Assembly (NCBI GenBank): GCA_937876195.1
Contig: CALEIK010000024.1
Coordinates: 1-64,000 of the forward strand
Direction: 5' to 3'
From: an uncultured Flavobacteriales bacterium
GTDB lineage: Bacteria > Bacteroidota > Bacteroidia > Flavobacteriales_D > Crocinitomicaceae
DNA length: 64,000 bases
How positions within the stretch are numbered: the stretch's first letter is position 1; the number at the start of each line of letters is the position of its first letter. Positions 46,101 to 54,559 of this stretch are shown here, piece after piece. Made by a program: the position numbers and the translations under genes. Below the pieces are notes generated by a model. It saw only the letters and a program-made list of their open reading frames with translations. It did no database searches and was not told the DNA's origin.

Positions 46101-46358
46101 ATGACGATTAACTCAAGTCTTGGCTTCATGGAAATCGCAGGTGATCAAAGAATCGATGGAGCGATGAATATGAATTATTTGATTGGAGTTCCGTGGAAAG
46201 TAGTATCGCAAATCGCAGGGAGGAAGTTGTTTGGACGTTTTTCAAAAGAAAAGGAATCCGACAATGAAATTCAATACCGTAAAGAAAACGACAAATTGTT
46301 GTACGTGCGAATGAAGGGTGATATGGATAACTATTCGGTGAGTTTGGGGAAGAAGTAG
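43188..46358 (+). CDS. AsmA-family protein
   Basis: 1056 residues. An N-terminal basic part and a membrane helix (about 18-42) are followed by the AsmA N-terminal module ('IRIKDSHIAPFANFPYISIDIEELEIFEG') and a long repetitive beta region ending in the C-terminal AsmA-like module ('FDTLTNVFTLKKSVLAIPTMTINSSLGFMEIAGDQ'). Such proteins are proposed to form bridge-like lipid carriers between inner and outer membrane. It is larger than E. coli AsmA (617) and near the TamB/YhdP size class. A long open frame on the opposite strand (43409-44122) is a codon-composition shadow. Confidence 0.88.
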   Translation: MRPISFKFLKRKKFWKRTMWFGLITPIVVFSALVLVVYVKQDAIVKSLIETANEDFKGAIRIKDSHIAPFANFPYISIDIEELEIFEGKKFTKATRIVHVKDTYIGFNIFELLSGKYDVKSIKLSDGDIRIVQHKNDEFNIVKAFESIKPIEEIEEELHLDLKSIKLDRIDLSKLNELNNIMVDFFVENAAANFETSDKHLSIGLVSKFELNLITEGDTTFLKHKHFEVDTKLDVDQTKQLLAISPTEIVLEKATFNFEGTVDLLNEMDLDLHFSGKKPDFNLFLALAPEELEPTLKKFENKGEIFFDATVKGKSIHGHQPAINARFGCDHGYFNNLDSGKKLDQIGFKGSFTNGEKRDPSTMRFVLENFTAKPEAGTFRGKLSVENFNSPEIDMEVKSDFDLDFLSKFLNTPELKGLSGKVALTMNFRDIIDIDNPEKSIERLNESYYSELKIENLKFITDEFDAPVKSIDLYATLKGHEAKINYLTMKIGRSDLKIKGSISDLPAIIHHTSAPIETDLSISSKMLDIKQLTSGKKGGEPIDEQIENLSLNLKFLSSARALTESPSLPIGEFFITDLYAKMKHYPHTLHDFHADVFIDDNDFRVMDFSGMIDKSDFHFSGRLDNYNLWFEEKMHGDTRIEFDLTSKMLQFDNVFTYGGEKFVPVDYRHEEVDNLRIHCRTDLHFNGGLKSTDFYLTELDGKLKVHPLRFEDFKGRCHLEGGQLTIDDFSGKMGHSSFNINLDYALEENKKGISNHLSVSGTRLDLDELMNYNDHPSTAGKTQVDHDAVFSIYDFEFPEFKIDADVKQLNYHNYKLGNFKTALRMEKNHMIHVDKLDFDAAGGHFDMTGYLSGKDKEHIYFRPTIKVRNLDLDKFMVKFDNFGQDHVVSENLHGNFSGVITGKIHLHADLVPKIDDSELKIDMTVLNGKLENYAPLLALGSYFEDEKLSSVKFDTLTNVFTLKKSVLAIPTMTINSSLGFMEIAGDQRIDGAMNMNYLIGVPWKVVSQIAGRKLFGRFSKEKESDNEIQYRKENDKLLYVRMKGDMDNYSVSLGKK

Positions 46359-46536
46359 ATGTAGGAGTTTTGAGTTAAGAATTACGAATTACGAATTGCG
46401 AATTTTGCGGTTTTTATGCTTAATAATTCAGGTTGTTTTTTTCATAAATAGAATCTACGTTAAGAGATTATTAATTCACTTTGATCTAGACAGCGAAGTC
46501 AACTAAAAAATGTAAATTCGCCATAGGATTTACTGC

Positions 46537-46968
46537 ATGTCGAAAAGCAAAAAACATATATTGGCGTTTGAAGAGCAAATTGACTTTGAAATGATTGGTC
46601 TTTGCTCTCACCATAGCGATTACCGCTTAGTTTGGGCAATAAACGACTTGTTAAAGTACAAATTGGTCAAATCAGACGAAGAATTTATTGTTACAAATAA
46701 GAAAGGGGAACCGATTTCATCCCATTCAATGTATACGTATTATGACGAGGAAAACCGACTGGATTTTTACCTCATAAAGAACAAGGTGGAGGGCAAGTTT
46801 TTAATCCCAGAAAAATCTGCCATTGATTATTTTCTATTTTTGTGCGATAACGTCTCGATTGAGGCAACAGATGTTGTAAAACAATTGAAATTAGTTCCAA
46901 GTGTTTTAGCCGCATATTTATTTGATCCAGAAGAAATTTCTTCCACACAGAATTTAGCATTTAACTAG
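46537..46968 (+). CDS. IPExxxVDY-family protein
   Basis: 143 residues, soluble. It carries the family motif as 'IPEKSAIDYFLFL' (about residues 87-99), the Val of the consensus being Ile. The family is restricted to Bacteroidota and is commonly linked to pyruvate kinase, as here: pyk begins 14 bp downstream. Its function is unknown. The pair is probably co-transcribed. Confidence 0.9.
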   Translation: MSKSKKHILAFEEQIDFEMIGLCSHHSDYRLVWAINDLLKYKLVKSDEEFIVTNKKGEPISSHSMYTYYDEENRLDFYLIKNKVEGKFLIPEKSAIDYFLFLCDNVSIEATDVVKQLKLVPSVLAAYLFDPEEISSTQNLAFN

Positions 46969-46982
46969 CATTTAAGTAGAGC

Positions 46983-48401
46983 ATGAAGAAAACAAAAATT
47001 ATTGCAACGATGGGACCTGCTTCCAGTGGGAAGGAAACCTTGAAGAAAATGTTTGAAGCGGGATTAAATGTATGCCGTCTTAATTTTTCACATGGTTCGC
47101 ACGAAGATCATGCCCAAACCATTAAGACAATTCGTGAGCTAAACGATGAGACTGGTTTTAACGTCGCAATTTTGGCCGATTTACAAGGTCCAAAAATTCG
47201 TACAGGAAACATGAAAGACAATGCGATGGAGTTGATTCCTGGCGCATCGATTAAGATTATTACGAATGAAATTCTTGGTGAAAACAATCGTTTTTCAATC
47301 AATTATACCCAGTTGCCGCAAGACGTGAAAGTTGGAGAACGGATCTTGTTAGATGATGGGAAATTAGCGTTAGAAGTTATCAGTACCGATCACAAGGATG
47401 AAATTGTTGCCAAGGTGATTTACGGTGGAATTCTATCTTCGCATAAAGGTGTAAATTTACCAAACACGAAGATTTCTTTGCCGAGTTTAACGGAAAAGGA
47501 TTTGGAAGATTTGGCGTTTGCACTGGAACACAATGTCGACTGGATAGGACTCTCCTTTGTTCGTACAGCGCAAGATATTATTGAGTTGAAAAAGTTGGTT
47601 GCTGAGAAAAAAGCGAAGGCAAAAATCATCGCGAAGATTGAAAAGCCTGAAGCAGTGGAGGATATTGATGCGATTGTAAAAGCAGCCGATGCTTTGATGG
47701 TAGCACGTGGCGATTTGGGAGTAGAAGTTCCTTACCAAAATGTTCCATTGATTCAAAAAATGATTATCAACAAGGGAATTCTGCATGCAAAACCAGTGAT
47801 AGTTGCTACTCAAATGATGGAAAGCATGATTGTGAGTTCTTCACCGACAAGAGCTGAGGTGAATGATGTTGCAAATGCTGTATTGGATGGTGCGGATGCG
47901 GTGATGCTGTCTGGCGAAACTTCCGTGGGGAAATATCCAATAGAAGTAATTCAAACGATGTCGAACATTGTCACGGAAATGGAAACATTTGATGGAATCT
48001 ATTACAAAGAAGAACTTCCAGAAAAGAATCAACAACGATTTATAACGGACTCTATTTGTTTCAATGCCTGTCGTCTTTCTCGCAGAGTAAACGCAGAAGC
48101 GATTTTAACCATGTCTTTTTCGGGATATACGGCCTATAAAATTGCGTCGCAACGCCCGAACTCGCATATTTTTGTGTTCACCAGTAACAATAGTATCTTG
48201 ACCCAACTAAGTTTGATTTGGGGAGTAAGAGGATTCTATTACAACAAGATGGAAAGCACCGATGATACAATTGCCGACATTAAAAACATTCTGAAGGATC
48301 AAGGCATTTTGGCGAAGGGTGATATGGTGATTAATATTGCTTCTATGCCTATCGAAGCACGCGGAAACTCGAACATGTTGAAGTTAAGCTACGTTGAGTA
48401 A
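46983..48401 (+). CDS. pyk: Pyruvate kinase
   Basis: 472 residues. The start 'KTKIIATMGPASSGKETL' and 'CRLNFSHGSHEDHA' carry the substrate/metal residues; 'IIAKIEKPEAVEDIDAI' holds the catalytic Lys, 'MVARGDLGVEVPYQNVP' the metal-binding Glu/Asp region, and 'VIVATQMMESM...PTRAEVNDVANAVLDGADAVMLSGETS' the active-site loop (given in parts). The final step of glycolysis, PEP to pyruvate with ATP. It follows the IPExxxVDY gene by 14 bp. Confidence 0.98.
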   Translation: MKKTKIIATMGPASSGKETLKKMFEAGLNVCRLNFSHGSHEDHAQTIKTIRELNDETGFNVAILADLQGPKIRTGNMKDNAMELIPGASIKIITNEILGENNRFSINYTQLPQDVKVGERILLDDGKLALEVISTDHKDEIVAKVIYGGILSSHKGVNLPNTKISLPSLTEKDLEDLAFALEHNVDWIGLSFVRTAQDIIELKKLVAEKKAKAKIIAKIEKPEAVEDIDAIVKAADALMVARGDLGVEVPYQNVPLIQKMIINKGILHAKPVIVATQMMESMIVSSSPTRAEVNDVANAVLDGADAVMLSGETSVGKYPIEVIQTMSNIVTEMETFDGIYYKEELPEKNQQRFITDSICFNACRLSRRVNAEAILTMSFSGYTAYKIASQRPNSHIFVFTSNNSILTQLSLIWGVRGFYYNKMESTDDTIADIKNILKDQGILAKGDMVINIASMPIEARGNSNMLKLSYVE

Positions 48402-48488
48402 AAACATTGATTCGACTGTTGGGTTTCTATTTGTTTTTGTGAATAAAGTTAATTTTCCGAAAACGTTTTCTTAAATCACGGAACACCG

Positions 48489-48496
48489 TATATTTG
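48489..48496 (+). promoter_or_regulatory. Putative -7 element of gcvP
   Basis: TATATTTG, 20 bp upstream of the gcvP ATG at 48517; a T-rich stretch near 48464 is at -33 distance. The 115-bp gap after pyk agrees with separate transcription. Confidence 0.45.
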
Positions 48497-48516
48497 TACG
48501 ACTAAATAACGGGTAA

Positions 48517-51375
48517 ATGAGTGATTTTTCAAAAAGACACATTGGTCCAGACGATGCTGAGAAGGCGTCAATGTTGGGCAAAATAGGAATTAATTCGATC
48601 GAAGAATTAATCAACAAAACAATCCCTGGCCATATACGACTGAACGGTGAATTGAATATTTCTAAAGCGATGAGCGAGCAGGAATACCTGAAGCACATTA
48701 CAGCGTTGGGAAACAAGAATAAATTATTCACTTCATTTATCGGGTTAGGATACAACGAAACGATTGTTCCATCTGTGATTTTAAGAAATGTTCTTGAAAA
48801 TCCAGGATGGTATACTGCATATACACCTTATCAAGCCGAAATTTCACAAGGACGTTTGGAAGCATTGTTGAATTTTCAAACAATGATTTCCGATTTGACA
48901 GGAATGGAATTGACAAACGCATCGTTGTTGGACGAAGGAACTGCCGCGTCTGAAGCAATGATCATGTTTTACAATTCACGCTCAAGAGACGACATAAAAG
49001 CAGGAAAAAATAAGTTTTTCATTACAGAAAATACCTTTCCACAAACAATAGATGTTGTTGCTGGGAAGGCAAAGAATTTAGACATTGAATTGGTGGTGGG
49101 TGATCCCGAAACGTTTACTCCCACAAACGATTTCTTTGGAGCAGTGATTCAGTACCCTGATGCAAAAGGTACAGTAAGTGATATTGCACCAATCATGGCA
49201 CGTTTGCAAGCAGCGGGACTTCAAGTAGCCGTAGCAGCAGATTTATTGTCACTTGTTCTTTTACAATCACCTGGATCTTTGGGTGCCGATGTGGTATTTG
49301 GAACAAGTCAACGTTTTGGTGTACCAATGGGTGCAGGTGGACCGCATGCAGCTTATTTTGGAGCGAAAGACGATTACAAACGTCAAATGCCTGGACGAAT
49401 CATTGGAGTTTCCATTGATGACGACCAAAACATGGCTCTTCGAATGGCGCTTCAAACGCGTGAACAACACATTAAGCGAGGAAAGGCAACATCAAATATT
49501 TGTACAGCACAAGCCTTGTTGGCAGTAATGGCAAGTATGTATGCTGTTTACCACGGACCAAAAGGATTGAAAGCAATTGCCGAGCACGTGCATTCAATGG
49601 CTTCAAAAACTGCAACAGGACTTAAATCAATGGGAATTACCGTTGGTAGTGACCAGTTCTTCGATACAGTTTGGGTGAAAGGAGTGGATTGCAAAGCGAT
49701 TCGTTCTAAAGCTGAGGCAAAGGAAATGAACTTCAATTATTTGAACGATAATGAATTGACGATCAATTTTGGTGAACCTCATACAGATAAAGATGTAGAA
49801 GCCGTATTGTCTGTTTTTGCTGAAGTTGCTGGAAAAAGTACACCTTCAATTTCATCTGAATTAGCAATCTCCTTGAACAAAGGAGCGTTTAGAACTGACG
49901 CGATTTTAACACATCCAACGTTCAACCGTTTTCATTCGGAATCGAAAATGATGCGTTATTTGAAACGTTTGGAAAACAAAGATTTGTCGTTGGTGCACAG
50001 TATGATTCCATTGGGATCATGTACGATGAAATTGAATGCTGCATCGGAATTAATGCCGATCACGAACCCACAGTTTGCGAACATGCACCCGTTTGCGCCA
50101 ATCGATCAAGCAGCTGGTTACCACGAAATGTTCCGGCAATTAGAGAAGGATTTGTGTGAGTGTACTGGCTTTGCAGCGATGTCATTGCAACCAAATTCTG
50201 GAGCTCAAGGTGAATACGCAGGATTGATGGTCATGAAAGCATACCATGAAGCGAACGGCGATTTCAACAGAAAAGTAATGCTTATTCCATCTTCAGCGCA
50301 CGGAACAAACCCAGCATCTGCGGTAATGGCAGGATTTGAAGTGGTTGTGACAGGTTGCGATGATAATGGAAACATCAACATTGATGAGTTGAGACAAAAA
50401 GCAACAGAATTGAAAGACACCTTGGGTGGAATCATGGTGACTTATCCTTCAACGCATGGTGTATACGAAGAAGGAATTAAGGAAATCACATCCATCATTC
50501 ACGAAAACGGTGGACAAGTGTACATGGACGGTGCCAACATGAATGCTCAAGTTGGATTAACCAACCCTGGAAACATTGGAGCGGATGTTTGTCACTTGAA
50601 CTTGCACAAAACATTTGCAATTCCTCACGGTGGTGGTGGACCAGGAATGGGACCAATTGGTGTCGCTAAGCACTTAGCACCATTTTTACCTGGATCACCT
50701 ATAATTAAAGCAGGTGGTGAAAAAGCCATTAATGCAGTATCATCCGCACCTTACGGTTCAGCGTTGATATTATTGATTTCGTATGGTTACATAAAAATGC
50801 TTGGAGCAAAAGGACTGCGTCACTCAACAGAAATGGCGATTCTTAATGCAAACTACATTGCAGCTTCATTGAAAGAGCATTACGGAATTTTGTATTCAGG
50901 TGTTAACGGAACAGTGGCACATGAGATGATTTTGGATTGCCGTGATTTCAAGAAAACAGCAGATGTAGAAGTTGCAGATATCGCAAAACGTTTAATCGAT
51001 TACGGTTTCCACGCTCCTACGGTATCATTTCCAGTTGCTGGAACCTTAATGGTAGAACCAACTGAAAGTGAGGACAAGGAAGAACTTGATCGTTTCATTC
51101 AAGCGATGATTTCCATTCGTCAAGAAATTAGAGACATCGAAGAAGGAAAAGCGGACAAAGCGAATAACTTATTGAAAAATGCACCACACACTGCAGATTG
51201 CATCATCAATCAAGAATGGAACTATCCATACACACCAAAGCAAGCGGCATACCCTGTCGATTATTTGAAGGAGTGGAAGTACTGGGTACCTGTACGCCGT
51301 GTTGACAATGCGTATGGAGATAGAAATCTTATTTGTACTTGTCCAAGCGTAGAAAGCTATATGGTTACGGAGTAA
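48517..51375 (+). CDS. gcvP: Glycine dehydrogenase (decarboxylating), glycine cleavage P protein
   Basis: 952 residues, the single-chain form in which the two halves are fused. The PLP-binding Lys is at residue 698 in 'LNLHKTFAIPHGGGGPGMGP'. 'RHIGPDDAEK' at the start, 'PLGSCTMKLNA' and 'SAHGTNPASA' are conserved. It decarboxylates glycine and passes the aminomethyl group to the lipoyl H protein. The T, H and L protein genes are not in the window. A terminator follows at 51395-51421. Confidence 0.98.
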   Translation: MSDFSKRHIGPDDAEKASMLGKIGINSIEELINKTIPGHIRLNGELNISKAMSEQEYLKHITALGNKNKLFTSFIGLGYNETIVPSVILRNVLENPGWYTAYTPYQAEISQGRLEALLNFQTMISDLTGMELTNASLLDEGTAASEAMIMFYNSRSRDDIKAGKNKFFITENTFPQTIDVVAGKAKNLDIELVVGDPETFTPTNDFFGAVIQYPDAKGTVSDIAPIMARLQAAGLQVAVAADLLSLVLLQSPGSLGADVVFGTSQRFGVPMGAGGPHAAYFGAKDDYKRQMPGRIIGVSIDDDQNMALRMALQTREQHIKRGKATSNICTAQALLAVMASMYAVYHGPKGLKAIAEHVHSMASKTATGLKSMGITVGSDQFFDTVWVKGVDCKAIRSKAEAKEMNFNYLNDNELTINFGEPHTDKDVEAVLSVFAEVAGKSTPSISSELAISLNKGAFRTDAILTHPTFNRFHSESKMMRYLKRLENKDLSLVHSMIPLGSCTMKLNAASELMPITNPQFANMHPFAPIDQAAGYHEMFRQLEKDLCECTGFAAMSLQPNSGAQGEYAGLMVMKAYHEANGDFNRKVMLIPSSAHGTNPASAVMAGFEVVVTGCDDNGNINIDELRQKATELKDTLGGIMVTYPSTHGVYEEGIKEITSIIHENGGQVYMDGANMNAQVGLTNPGNIGADVCHLNLHKTFAIPHGGGGPGMGPIGVAKHLAPFLPGSPIIKAGGEKAINAVSSAPYGSALILLISYGYIKMLGAKGLRHSTEMAILNANYIAASLKEHYGILYSGVNGTVAHEMILDCRDFKKTADVEVADIAKRLIDYGFHAPTVSFPVAGTLMVEPTESEDKEELDRFIQAMISIRQEIRDIEEGKADKANNLLKNAPHTADCIINQEWNYPYTPKQAAYPVDYLKEWKYWVPVRRVDNAYGDRNLICTCPSVESYMVTE

Positions 51376-51394
51376 CTTGAAACATTAGAAAATG

Positions 51395-51421
51395 AAAAGT
51401 CTTCCCATCGGGAGGACTTTT
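51395..51421 (+). terminator. Terminator of gcvP
   Basis: AAAAGTCTTCCC (51395-51406) and GGGAGGACTTTT (51410-51421) form a hairpin with one wobble pair and a short loop, followed by T-rich sequence. It is 20 bp after the gcvP stop. Confidence 0.8.
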
Positions 51422-51444
51422 CTTGTTTAATTAGATTCCTTTTC

Positions 51445-51452
51445 TATCTTTG
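51445..51452 (+). promoter_or_regulatory. -7 promoter element downstream of gcvP
   Basis: TATCTTTG, preceded by TTG about 20 bp upstream (in TCTTGTTT at 51421). It would start transcription near 51458, giving a 160-base leader for the SpoIIE-type gene at 51618 or serving the short frame at 51458. Confidence 0.5.
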
Positions 51453-51457
51453 CGTTT

Positions 51458-51596
51458 ATGGAATTGACGCAGAAATTTACATTTCATTCTAATCATTGGC
51501 GAATCTGTCATCGCTATTGCGTCATTCGTATGGCTTGTTGTTAAGCAAGTTCTGAGTTACTATTCTCTTCGAAAAATAGATCATTCAATTAATTAG
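51458..51596 (+). pseudogene. Possible frameshifted small membrane protein
   Basis: An ATG six bases after the -7 element opens a frame (MELTQKFTF...) that stops after 28 residues at 51544. In the neighbouring frame, a stop-free stretch reads FILIIGESVIAIASFVWL, then VVKQVLSYYSLRKIDHSIN and a stop at 51596: a perfect-looking single membrane helix with a basic tail but no usual start codon. One extra base near 51480 would join the two into a peptide of about 45 residues. It may be a decayed gene, a sequencing error or chance. Confidence 0.3.
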
Positions 51597-51617
51597 TTTA
51601 CCGAAATCTTCCATCTC

Positions 51618-52469
51618 ATGGAAACATTGACCCTCAATGAGGATGGTGTATCAGCACAACTGAACACCCAAGAGGCGCTCTTAACGCGCTTGACAGAATT
51701 AGAAACACGATCGCAAGAAATGCAGGAAAGCATTCGCTATGCGGGAAGTTTGCAACAATCGATGCTACCGAACGAACGGGTTATCCAAAACGTGTTTCAG
51801 GAAGCGTTCGTTCTTTTTCAACCAAAAGACGTGGTAAGTGGTGATTTCTATTGGATTTTTCAGCACAACGATGATGTCTATTTTGCTGTAGGAGATTGTA
51901 CTGGTCACGGTGTTCCAGGGGCATTGGTGAATGTTGCAGGGAGCACCTTGTTGAGACAAATCATTCGTCTGGAAGGAGTTTCAGATCCGGCACAAATCAT
52001 GCGCATTCTTGACGATGAACTGATCAGCTTGTTCAATGATAACTTGACAGAAGGAGCAAGACACGATGGAATGGACATCGTCTTTTGTAAGTTCAACCTG
52101 CGCCAGAAAACAGGTTCTTTCTGCGGAGCAGGTCGACCGTTGATTCTTATCCGAGAAGGTGAACTCGTTGAATTCAAAAAAGGAAGAGATGCTATTGGTT
52201 ATTACTCAAATCGCGAGAAAGAATTTGAAACGGTTCGTTTTTCGTTGCAGGAAGGAGATCAATTCTACTTGTTTACCGATGGATATACCGATCAATTTGG
52301 AGGAGAAAACGTGAAAAAGTTCAATCGTCAACGATTTAGAAACTTGTTGCTTTCGTTGGACGGTTTTCCTTTTGGAAAGCAAAAAAAGGAGCTTGAATTG
52401 TCGTTCAATAACTGGAAAGGAAGTCAAGAACAGGTGGATGATGTGTGTTTGATGGGCGTGAGAATTTAG
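51618..52469 (+). CDS. SpoIIE-type PP2C serine phosphatase, soluble
   Basis: 283 residues. A short N-terminal coiled coil (about 15-45, 'LLTRLTELETRSQEMQESIRYA') leads to a SpoIIE/RsbU phosphatase domain with 'LPNERV', 'PKDVVSGDFYWIF' and 'GDCTGHGVPGALVN' (metal ligands Asp), then 'HDGMDIVFCKF' and 'LFTDGYTDQFGG' and a final 'EQVDDVCLMGVR'. These phosphatases act on anti-anti-sigma type or other Ser/Thr-phosphorylated partners. No STAS or anti-sigma gene is near. A paralogue with a membrane sensor follows. Confidence 0.92.
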   Translation: METLTLNEDGVSAQLNTQEALLTRLTELETRSQEMQESIRYAGSLQQSMLPNERVIQNVFQEAFVLFQPKDVVSGDFYWIFQHNDDVYFAVGDCTGHGVPGALVNVAGSTLLRQIIRLEGVSDPAQIMRILDDELISLFNDNLTEGARHDGMDIVFCKFNLRQKTGSFCGAGRPLILIREGELVEFKKGRDAIGYYSNREKEFETVRFSLQEGDQFYLFTDGYTDQFGGENVKKFNRQRFRNLLLSLDGFPFGKQKKELELSFNNWKGSQEQVDDVCLMGVRI

Positions 52470-52542
52470 TTAGGTTGTTGGGAATGGCTAACCGCAAGGA
52501 CACAAGGCAAAAGTAAAGCTGTTACTGGCAAATAAAGTACAC

Positions 52543-52562
52543 CCTGTCTGCCGACAGGCAGG
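52543..52562. repeat. Dispersed palindromic 20-mer, copy 2
   Basis: CCTGTCTGCCGACAGGCAGG, the exact reverse complement of the element at 7208-7227. It can form a CCTGTC/GACAGG stem. Confidence 0.75.
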
Positions 52563-52567
52563 AAAGG

Positions 52568-52586
52568 AGTCGTCTAAAAGACGACT
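52568..52586. repeat. Perfect 8-bp hairpin
   Basis: AGTCGTCT-AAA-AGACGACT, six bases downstream of the dispersed palindrome. It is followed by TTTCT, so it might act as a weak terminator of the SpoIIE-type gene, but it is 99 bp past the stop codon. Confidence 0.5.
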
Positions 52587-52777
52587 TTCTATACCTTGCG
52601 CACTTATTTCGCCAGTTTTACACTAGTTGATGTTGCATGTATTAATTTCCTACAAACTTTTTCTATTTTTTCTTGCGCCTTCGCGGTAAAATCTGTTCAG
52701 ATTATCGAATCAAAGCGACGGGCTTAATAGAAAAATCTGTAAATTAACATCGTGAACTTATTACTATTCGACAAAAC

Positions 52778-54169
52778 ATGTCAACCAACAGGAAAATAAA
52801 CATACAGGTAGACTGGCAAAGCGAAATGAACCGCATTGCAACGAAGCATCACGTAATTGTGTGTTGGGTGGCAATCATTTTGAATCCAATTTGGTTCGTT
52901 GCGGACTATTACACCATTCCTGAATACTGGAAAATTTTCTTGCTCGTACGTTTGTCAGTTACCGTATTGATTCTTTTTGCTGTCCTGTTGCGAAAGGCAA
53001 TTAATTTGAGCACAGAAATGTTGATGGTCTTTCCATTTTTGGGAATCTCCATTCAAAATGCGTACATGTGGAGCGTGATGGACATTCCAACCCTTCAAAA
53101 ACATGCATTTGCCTACCTTGCACTGATTATTGGCGCGGGAATGCTAGTGCTTTGGAAACCTATTTGGACCATTGCAATTTTCATCTTATCACTGATAGCG
53201 AACGGTATTTATTTTCACCTCAACAGTCAACTGACCATCGATGAAATATTAATTAACGGAGGTTTACTCGTTTTGACGGTTGGAGTTATTTCTGTTGTAC
53301 TGATTCAATCACGATATGTGCTGACCAAGAAGGAAATTATCGCACGATTGGCACTGGCTTTGACGATTGATGAGTTAGAAGTTCAAAAAGAACTGATCGA
53401 GGACAAGAATAAGGAAATTACTGACAGTATCAATTATGCGCAACGCATTCAACGGGCAATTTTACCCAATTTGGATGATGTATCTGCTGCATTTCCCCAG
53501 TCGTTTGTGCTGTATGAACCTAAAGATATTGTAAGTGGAGATTTTTATTTCTACACGCAAAAGCACAAGATGCATTTCATTGCAGCGGTTGATTGTACGG
53601 GACATGGTGTTCCAGGAGCATTTATGAGCATGATTGGTGCTGAAAAGTTGAATGAGGCAGTGGAGCAAAGCGCAGACACTTCCAAGATTTTAAAACTGTT
53701 GAATACAGGCATTAAAACTTCACTAAAGCAATCCGAAGTCAACGATGATTCCACGAGAGACGGTATGGACTTGGCGCTTTGTTCGGTAGACATCAGTAAG
53801 CGAGTAATCAACTACGCAGGAGCCAATCGACCACTTTGGATCATTCGAAAGGGTAGTAAAGAAGTAGAAGAAATCAAGGCGACAAAAACAGCAATAGGTG
53901 GATTTACGGAAGTTTCTCAAGAATTTGAAAGTAGCTCGATTCAACTTGAGGAAGGAGACACGTTTTACTTGTGTACCGATGGATATGCGGATACGTTTAA
54001 CGGAGAAACAGGAAAGAAAATGAACACCAAGCGATTCAAGGAAATACTGGTAGAAATTCAACCATTATCGATGCATGAGCAACAACGCTACTTAGCCGAG
54101 TTCCTTGAAACTTGGAAAGGAACAGAAGAGCAAGTGGACGATATTCTGGTGATCGGGGTTAGATTGTAA
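52778..54169 (+). CDS. Membrane-bound SpoIIE-type PP2C phosphatase
   Basis: 463 residues. Six or so membrane helices occupy residues about 22-180, then a coiled-coil linker (about 190-220, 'EVQKELIEDKNKEITDSINYAQRIQRAILP') joins a SpoIIE domain: 'PKDIVSGDFYFYT', 'VDCTGHGVPGAFMSMIG', 'RDGMDLALCSVD', 'CTDGYADTF' and the terminal 'EQVDDILVIGVRL'. The soluble paralogue upstream shares the phosphatase half and the C-terminus. The membrane part is presumably the sensor; its signal is unknown. Confidence 0.92.
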   Translation: MSTNRKINIQVDWQSEMNRIATKHHVIVCWVAIILNPIWFVADYYTIPEYWKIFLLVRLSVTVLILFAVLLRKAINLSTEMLMVFPFLGISIQNAYMWSVMDIPTLQKHAFAYLALIIGAGMLVLWKPIWTIAIFILSLIANGIYFHLNSQLTIDEILINGGLLVLTVGVISVVLIQSRYVLTKKEIIARLALALTIDELEVQKELIEDKNKEITDSINYAQRIQRAILPNLDDVSAAFPQSFVLYEPKDIVSGDFYFYTQKHKMHFIAAVDCTGHGVPGAFMSMIGAEKLNEAVEQSADTSKILKLLNTGIKTSLKQSEVNDDSTRDGMDLALCSVDISKRVINYAGANRPLWIIRKGSKEVEEIKATKTAIGGFTEVSQEFESSSIQLEEGDTFYLCTDGYADTFNGETGKKMNTKRFKEILVEIQPLSMHEQQRYLAEFLETWKGTEEQVDDILVIGVRL

Positions 54170-54243
54170 ACCCCAATAATTTATGAGCATCAAGTATTTT
54201 TGAAGCGATATTTTAAGTACATTCAGTCATTAAATGATGAAAT

Positions 54244-54558
54244 ATGATACTAACAACAACAGAAACCATCCCAAATAAACAAATTGTAGAAGTACTTGGC
54301 ATTGCACGAGGAAGCACTGTGAGAGCGCGAAATTTTGGACGTGACTTCATGGCGGGATTGAAAAATTTGGTCGGTGGAGAAATTGACGAATACACCAAAT
54401 TACAAGCTCAATCACGCGAGGAGGCTATCCAACGGATGAAAGAAGATGCAGTAAGCTTGGGTGCTGATGCGATAGTGAATGTCCGATTCGCAACAAGTGT
54501 AATTATGCAAGGGGCTTCTGAGATTTTGGCTTATGGCACTGCGGTAAAACTTTCTTAA
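54244..54558 (+). CDS. YbjQ/UPF0145-family protein
   Basis: 104 residues. 'LGIARGSTVRARNFGRDFMAGLKNLVGGEI' in parts, with 'EAIQRMKEDAVSLGADAIVNVRF', matches the UPF0145/YbjQ family (proposed pentameric, sometimes called heavy-metal-binding). The biochemical role is unknown. It is followed after one base by the 43-residue membrane peptide gene, so the two are probably co-expressed. Confidence 0.92.
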   Translation: MILTTTETIPNKQIVEVLGIARGSTVRARNFGRDFMAGLKNLVGGEIDEYTKLQAQSREEAIQRMKEDAVSLGADAIVNVRFATSVIMQGASEILAYGTAVKLS

Positions 54559-54559
54559 G

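Larger units (their letters stand above)
52470..52777. other. Intergenic region rich in dispersed repeats
   Basis: No gene is visible. It begins with AACCGCAAGGACACAAGGC and ends near CTTGCGCCTTCGCGGT, degenerate inverted copies of a common 'ACCGC-AAGG-CGC' type repeat. Between them are the 20-bp palindrome at 52543-52562 and an 8-bp hairpin at 52568-52586, stacked within 44 bp. Confidence 0.6.
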
